DNA from: Coniochaeta sp. PMI_546
Lineage: Eukaryota > Ascomycota > Sordariomycetes > Coniochaetales > Coniochaetaceae
Assembly: GCA_021432605.1 (NCBI GenBank)
Contig: MU271149.1
Coordinates: 1,488,001 to 1,552,000 of the forward strand
Direction: 5' to 3'
DNA: 64,000 nucleotides
Below, in pieces: positions 58,426 through 64,000 of the stretch (position 1 is the stretch's first letter; each line of letters opens with the position of its first letter). The notes below the pieces were generated by a model. It saw only the letters and a program-made list of their open reading frames with translations, had not been told where the DNA came from and did no database searches. The translations under genes and the position numbers were made by a program.

Positions 58426-60399
58426 ATGGATCCGTCGCAGCAGCAGTACGCTGCTCCCCGGCGCACGGGAACCTACGGCTCACACAATGACGAGCTGCAC
58501 ATGTCCACCGGCGTGCGACAACACGGACAGATGTCTCCTCGCGAGTACTCATCCTCCAGCGCGCCCCATATCAAGCTCGACCACGCACCCTCCAACAACG
58601 CTCCTCAGCTGCAGAGCTACCCAAGCTCGTCCGCCGTACCGGGCGTCCTACAACCAGGTGGCATTGGCGGCAGGCCGTCTGCGATATCCTCGAACACGGC
58701 CCCTACCCTGCCTACCATGCAGCAGCAGCAGCCCGACTACTCGACACCGTCGAAACCACAATCGAACATGAGCAGCCTCTCACATAACTACTCACGCTCG
58801 AGCCCAGCAGCGACCTACGACACTGGGTCCTCTTACGCGGCATACACCCCTACCACGCCGAATGCTGGCTCCTCCTCCCAGTTCATGTCGCCAACCGACA
58901 ACAAGTACGCCTCCAGCGGTGGCCAGCGAAATGTGTCCAATACCCCTCTTGGCCTTGCTGATATCCGGCCACGCGCCGACTCGAGCTTGTCCGAGGGTCT
59001 GCCGGGCAGCATGCAGTACGAGCTAGCCAACGGGCAGCCTGGCACCAGCAACTATCTGGCGCCGTGGGCTCTGTATGCCTTTGACTGGTGCAAGTGGGCG
59101 CCCCAGGGTAACAGCTCGGGGAAGCTGGCCTTGGGAAGCTATCTAGAAGACGGCCACAACTTTGTACGTGCTCTCCATGCTGCGACTTATTTGAGGCGGA
59201 CCTTGAAATGCACAGGCTAACCTCGTGACTACCACAGATACAAATCCTCGACACCCAAATAACACCTACTCCCCCCGATGTTCTTGCGCCCGGGACGTCA
59301 AAATGGAGCATGGACTTCACCAAGATCGCCGAGGCCACACACTCATATCCGGTGACCCGCCTGCTCTGGGAGCCCCCGTCGTCGCAGAAGCAGTCCACCG
59401 ACCTTCTCGCAACGTCTGGCGACCACCTCCGCCTCTGGTCGCTGCCCGCCGAGACCCCCTCGTCGCAGAGCAACTCCATCACCGGCCGCGGGGCGCGGGA
59501 CATGCCCATGGCCAAGCTTACCCCCTTGGCCCTGCTCTCCAACTCCAAGACGCCCGACCACACCGCCCCCCTCACCTCGCTGGACTGGAACACCGTATCG
59601 CCCAGCCTGATCATCACATCCAGCATCGACACCACCTGCACCATCTGGGACATCCCCTCGCTGACGGCCAAGACGCAGCTGATCGCCCACGACAAGGAGG
59701 TCTACGACGTACGCTTCTGCGCCAACAGCGTCGACGTGTTTGTCTCGTGTGGCCAGGACGGCAGCGTGCGCATGTTCGACCTGCGCAGCCTGGAGCACAG
59801 CACCATCATCTACGAGCCGACCGGCAAGGAAGAACGCGGTTCGTCTCTTTTTTTCTCCATCCCCCTCCCTTTCTTCCGAACCCCCACTAACAATCAATTT
59901 TCTAAAACTCCCAGACTCCAACGGCGGCCGCATATCGCCCACCCTGGCCCAGCAAACAATGTCCAACCCCCCTCCCCTCCTCCGCCTAGCCACTTCGCCG
60001 CACGAGACCCACCTCCTCGCCACCTTCGCGCAGGACAGCAACATCATCCGCATCCTGGACGTGCGGCAGCCGGGCCAGGCCCTCCTGGAGCTCCGCGGCC
60101 ACGGCGGGGCGCTCAACTGCGTCGACTGGTCGCCCACGCGGAGGGGCACGCTGGCCTCGGGAGCGGACGACTGCCAGGTGCTCATCTGGGACCTGCTGAG
60201 CAACTCGGGCGCGCCGCCGGCCAATGGCGGGGCTGGGGAACAGGGGGCCAACAACAGCAATGCCCGGGGCCCGGTGGCGAGCTGGCAGTGCGATTATGAG
60301 GTTGGGAATCTGGGGTGGGTGCCGCATCTTGCTAGCCCGGAGTATGGGGAGTGGCTTGGGGTTAGCGCCGGGAGGGGGGTTTGGGGGGTGAAGCTCTAG
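58426..60399 (+). CDS. WD40-repeat protein, WDR68/DCAF7 (AN11)-like
   Basis: Predicted scaffold protein with a seven-bladed propeller. Exons 58426-59163, 59238-59838 and 59915-60399 give 607 residues. The first 200 residues are a low-complexity Ser/Pro/Gln-rich extension including a short poly-Gln. The propeller then starts with the hallmark WALYAFDWCKW and KLALGSYLEDGHNFIQILD. Later blades show LTSLDWNTV, DTTCTIWDI, VYDVRFCANSVDVFVSCGQDGSVRMFDLR and CQVLIWDL, which match the plant TTG1/animal DCAF7 group closely. The group binds kinases such as DYRK and adapts CUL4 ligases in other eukaryotes; the fungal role is inferred. It is divergent from the CoA biosynthesis gene. Confidence 0.92.
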
Positions 60400-61002
60400 G
60401 TTTTTTTTTGGGGGGAGGACGGGGTACCTGAAGAGATGGGATTCGATGACTCTTGCTGGATAGAAGGGGGTTTGGGCGGGGATGGCTAGTTGGTCGGTAT
60501 GTGTGTGTGTTGGGCGGGGAATTATGCATTGCGAAAGCATGGCGTTCTTTCTGGGACTTGCGTGGAGCTGCTGCTCTTTTTGGTAGATGAGATTGCTGTG
60601 TGTGAGGCAGGGGGACATGGTCCTGCTGCCCGGCTTCTGGATTGCTTGCTTTTTTTTTGCTGTTGCTGTTGCTGTTGTTGCCCTTGTTGGAGGTGATGGT
60701 CACCATCGAGTTGACGGGCTGCCTTGTACTTCGATTGGTGGTTATATATCATGAACTCGAAGTTGAGCAGGCACAAGATGAGTAGCAAAAAGAATGGATA
60801 AAGGGTGGTGCTTTCATATGCAGGGGAGGGTCAAACTCGCATGACTCTTCATACCGGGCGGTAGGGAGCAATATGTGTCTGATTCGAAGATGGATCTCTC
60901 GTCCCCATGTGATGCCTCTCCCTGTCTTATCGCCATGTCGTCGCAAGAGATCATCGTCCTTTCGCTTGATCTCGATTCTGCATAGCCAACCTGATGCCCA
61001 AC
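60400..61002. other. Convergent 3' intergenic region with TTG/CTG microsatellite
   Basis: A T run followed by a TTGCTG-type repeat lies near 60650-60682 downstream of the WD40 gene. No gene is seen. Confidence 0.5.
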
Positions 61003-62262
61003 TCAAAGTCTGGCAAGCGGTACCTCTTCCTCCTGATCAACTTGCACAACCGCCTTGCCCCAGACCTTCCTCTCCTCCAGATCCTTCAGCGCCCTAGGCA
61101 CACTCTCCAACCCCTTGTACACCTCATCATACACAACGGGCCTGATCTTACCCTCGTCAATAAGCGGCCACAGCTCCCTCCATATCCTGGCCTTCTCCTC
61201 CGGCCACCGTCGATGGGTCTCTCCGTACCTCTGTCTCCGTTAGCTCTCCACCCTGTCCCCCCATCAAATTGTAATGAGTGAACTCACATATCCAATAACC
61301 TGCGCCTGCTTAAGCAGAACCTGATTCATCTTAATTCCCTCCATACTATCCTTATCCCGTCCCGCAAACCCGACAACCAGCACCCTCCCCCGATGCGCAA
61401 GACACTTCAAGCTCCGATCCACCAACCCAACCGAGTCAAACACCACATCCACCCCCCTCCCACCCGTCTCGGCCACGACAGCCTCCCACCACTCCCCGCC
61501 GCCCGTCGACGACGAAGACGACGACGTGTCGAAACACCTCACCCTCCCAGCATACGAAGGGTGCACCTCCCCCAATTCCGCAACGACGGCGCATTTCCGC
61601 CCTCCCCTGGCAGTGCAGAAGACCCGCGCCGCGCCGGCGGCCAGCGCGACCTGGACGGCCATCACGCCCAGCCCGCCCGCGGCGCCGTGGACGAGGACGG
61701 TCTCGCCTTCCGTCAGGCCGGCGCGGAGGACCAGGGCGCCGTATGACACGGGCAGGGTTGCCGGGATGCCGGCTGCGGCGCGGAAGGTCCAGCCGGGCGG
61801 GATCCGGTGCACGGAGGAGGAGGAGAGGTTCGGGCCGAGGGGCAGGACGAGGTGGGTTGTGAAGGAGCCTGGGCTGTCGCCGAAGACGGGCGTGCCCGGG
61901 GGCCAGGGGGAGGAGGGAGGGGAGGAGAGAACGAGACCGCTGAATTCTAGGCCTAGGGTGAAGGGGGGGTGGACGTGGGTGCGGTTGTTTTGGTGCTGGC
62001 CTCGGGCGTAGAGGAGGTCGACGTAGTTTAGGGCCGTGGACTTGATTTGGATTGTGATTGTGTCTGGGGAGGGGGAGGGGGGCGGAGTGGGGGCTGTGGT
62101 TACTGTAAGGTCGTCTAGGTTCTGGTTATGGGTGTGTGAGTGGGTGTTTTGCTTGTTGGGTTAAGTGGTGGGCTGAGTGATGATGTTGATCTGGTGCTCT
62201 CATGAGATGGCAGGGGAGGGGGGGTTTACCTTGATGAACTTGTCTACGATGATGGATTTCAT
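61003..62262 (-). CDS. Quinone oxidoreductase-like MDR protein ending in ARL
   Basis: NADPH-dependent medium-chain reductase without the zinc ligands, acting on quinones or enones. Exons 62262-62230, 62121-61288 and 61230-61003 give 364 residues. Features include LNYVDLLYARG, FTLGLEFSGLV, the cofactor loop VHGAAGGLGVMAVQVA, VDVVFDSVG and GRVLVVGFAG. The C-terminal exon ends in VWGKAVVQV and a short tail closing PLARL, a PTS1-type peroxisomal signal. This is the fourth PTS1-like end in the window. It is divergent from SPT5 and probably serves general redox metabolism. The resemblance to mammalian quinone oxidoreductase 2-like proteins is moderate. Confidence 0.88.
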
Positions 62263-62954
62263 GTTGGCAGATGGCACTTTTTGGGGGCTTGGTAGATGTT
62301 GATGATAGTTGGGAAGACAGTCACGCAGGAACCAAGTTCTAGACTCTACTAGATCTTTATGTCCAGGTCGGAAATCATCATCCATGAATACTATCTATAT
62401 TAATTGGAGTCGATTTCTTTACAGCAGCGACATGAAGCTGAAACATTCATCTGATCCTTCGACATGTAGCTGATTAAAACTTCAATCGTGTGGCATTCAG
62501 TGCCATATCTCTCGGAGCAGACATGATAACAGACTGAGGCGATGTCGCTGCGGTGGTTGACCTCGGTATCGTTCGGTGAGTATTCTTCACCGGCTGAGTG
62601 TCCTTCACCACGGTGAGGATCTGCACAAGAATCCAGATCACGTGGTCCGCGGAAGCAAAGTGGGGCCATGCGGACAAATGCTACAGCGGTAGCCGTCCGC
62701 TAGTCCCTCTCTGGCCTAGCGCCAATCCGTCGACATCGCGATTCCTGAGCTCCAAACGTTATTGTTGCAACAAAGACACTTCTTAAAGCCCAAGGCCACC
62801 CGCCAACGCCGGCGACATATTCTCAACCCTTTCAATCCCTCTCTTACTCGAGCGGGATTCTACCGAGGGACTCGGAGCTGCTCATCACGCTTTATTTCCA
62901 ATTCTCTCGCTTCACGTCTTTTTATAATTGCTTGTCCCGGTAGTTCGCTCCGTC
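62263..62954. promoter_or_regulatory. Divergent promoter, quinone oxidoreductase and SPT5
   Basis: This 692-base region separates two divergent starts. It contains one CCTCGG at 62561-62566 (FarA/FarB-type hexamer), which may be chance. No gene is seen. Confidence 0.4.
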
Positions 62955-64000
62955 ATGTCTTCCGACGGCCCGCGCTATGGAGGCGACTCCGAGTCAGAGG
63001 ACGACAACTTCAACCCAGCGCCTGCCGACATGTCAGACGACGAAGAAGAGAAGCGACCACGCGCCCGAGAGGATGTCAAGGATGATGGCGAGAGCAGTCC
63101 GGCCCATGCACGGCCCGATGACGACGACGACGAAGAGGCTGCCCGCCCTTCGAACGGCGCCACGAAGAGGTCGACCAGCCGAGCCGCCGATGAAGAAGCA
63201 GACGACGTAGACGGCGAAGAGGAGGATGAAGACGAGGACGATGCGGGCGCAAAGAAGAATGCCGATGACGACGAGGATGAAGAGGACGACGAAGAGGATG
63301 AAGACGATGAGGACGACGAAGATGATGTACATGAAGTGAGTTAGCCGTCTGCCTCGACTTCTGCTACCACTCCACCAAGCAACGGCCGATGCCACCCCAC
63401 CGTTACCAGCTGCTGACATCGAATCCAGGGCCACCGCCGCAAGCGGAGACGAGACAACCGCGCCGCGCGCCTCTTCGATATCGAAGCCGAAGTCGACGAC
63501 GAGGACGAAGCCGAGGATGACGAGAAAGACGGTGAGGAGATAGAGGACTTCATCGACAACGCACATCCCGACGACATCGCCGACACGGAGCGCCTCGACG
63601 ACGATAGGAGACATCGCGAGCTCGACCGCCGGCGCGAGATGGAAGCCTCCCTCGATGCCGAGAAGCAGGCCGAGATCCTCCGCCAGCGCTACGGCAACCG
63701 CCGCCCGGCTAAGGGCTTTGGTGATTCGGCGGTCGTCCCCAAGCGCTTGCTGCTGCCCAGCGTCGACGACCCCAGCATCTGGGCCGTGCGGTGTAAGGAA
63801 GGCAAGGAGCGCGAGGTCATCTTCTCCATCATGAAGAGGATCGAGGAGAGGATGGGGACCAAGGACGAGCTGGGCATCACCTCTGCTTTCGAGCGTGGTG
63901 GTACCCAGTCGGTCATGAAGGGCTACATCTACGTCGAAGCTCAGCGCCAGAACGACATCATGATTGCCTTGGACGGCATGCTCAATGTATATCCGCGCAC
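62955..64000 (+). CDS. SPT5: Transcription elongation factor Spt5, 5' part (cut by window end)
   Basis: The Spt4-Spt5 (DSIF) complex travels with RNA polymerase II and controls elongation. Exon 1 is 62955-63335; exon 2 starts at 63429 and runs past 64000. About 317 residues are visible. The N-terminus is the typical acidic tract with long Asp/Glu runs, then basic [20 protein letters not shown] and EEIEDFIDN, as in fungal Spt5. The NGN domain begins at [21 protein letters not shown] and runs through [19 protein letters not shown]. The KOW domains and the C-terminal repeat lie outside the window. Confidence 0.95.

Noticed and set aside
1-64000. CRISPR arrays, bacterial operons, ribosome binding sites, rRNA genes
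   Set aside because: Not expected in a fungal nuclear genome, and no direct-repeat array or rRNA-like sequence was seen.

Overview
The window is from a filamentous ascomycete (Pezizomycotina, probably a plant-associated Sordariomycete). Nearly every gene is split by short GT..AG introns of about 45-150 bases. The gene set (HET and NLR genes, an AA9 cellulose monooxygenase, trihydroxynaphthalene reductase, a DUF3433 protein, a small secreted cysteine-rich protein) is typical of that group. There is one assembly gap of 260 N. Exon models were built by hand from reading frames and splice signals, and no database search was possible.

Left third (about 0.6-18.6 kb): eight oxidoreductase and CoA-metabolism genes without PKS, NRPS or terpene synthase. 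They are two Baeyer-Villiger monooxygenases (BVMO), one at each end, a PRISE-type enone reductase, an ACAD10/11-type acyl-CoA dehydrogenase, a zinc alcohol dehydrogenase, an aldehyde dehydrogenase, a classical SDR and an acyl-CoA ligase. Three pairs are divergent across shared promoters. The SDR ends in SRL, and the ligase and second BVMO end in ARL, all peroxisomal PTS1-type tails. The set reads as a degradative route: ketone to ester or lactone, alcohol to aldehyde to acid, CoA activation, then beta-oxidation, probably partly peroxisomal.

Middle (19-50 kb): a non-self-recognition region. It holds three STAND/NLR genes of different architecture: hydrolase-NB-ARC-TPR (19.1-23.0 kb), HET-NB-ARC-TPR (28.6-31.5 kb, containing the gap) and hydrolase-NACHT-ankyrin (44.2-48.2 kb). 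It also has a decayed HET gene, a multi-pass membrane protein and a possible relic copy of it, an MFS transporter, a CorA-like protein, a lysine/alanine-rich protein with a mitochondrial-type N-terminus, a 1345-residue DUF3433 protein and a melanin-type reductase. Just upstream of the third NLR is a 214-residue stand-alone G domain derived from eEF1A that keeps the P-loop and NKMD motifs but lacks DxPG.

Right part (51-64 kb): a small secreted cysteine-rich protein and an AA9 LPMO, then conserved housekeeping genes: phosphopantetheine adenylyltransferase, a WDR68/DCAF7-type WD40 protein, a quinone-oxidoreductase-like MDR protein ending in ARL, and the 5' part of SPT5, cut by the window end.
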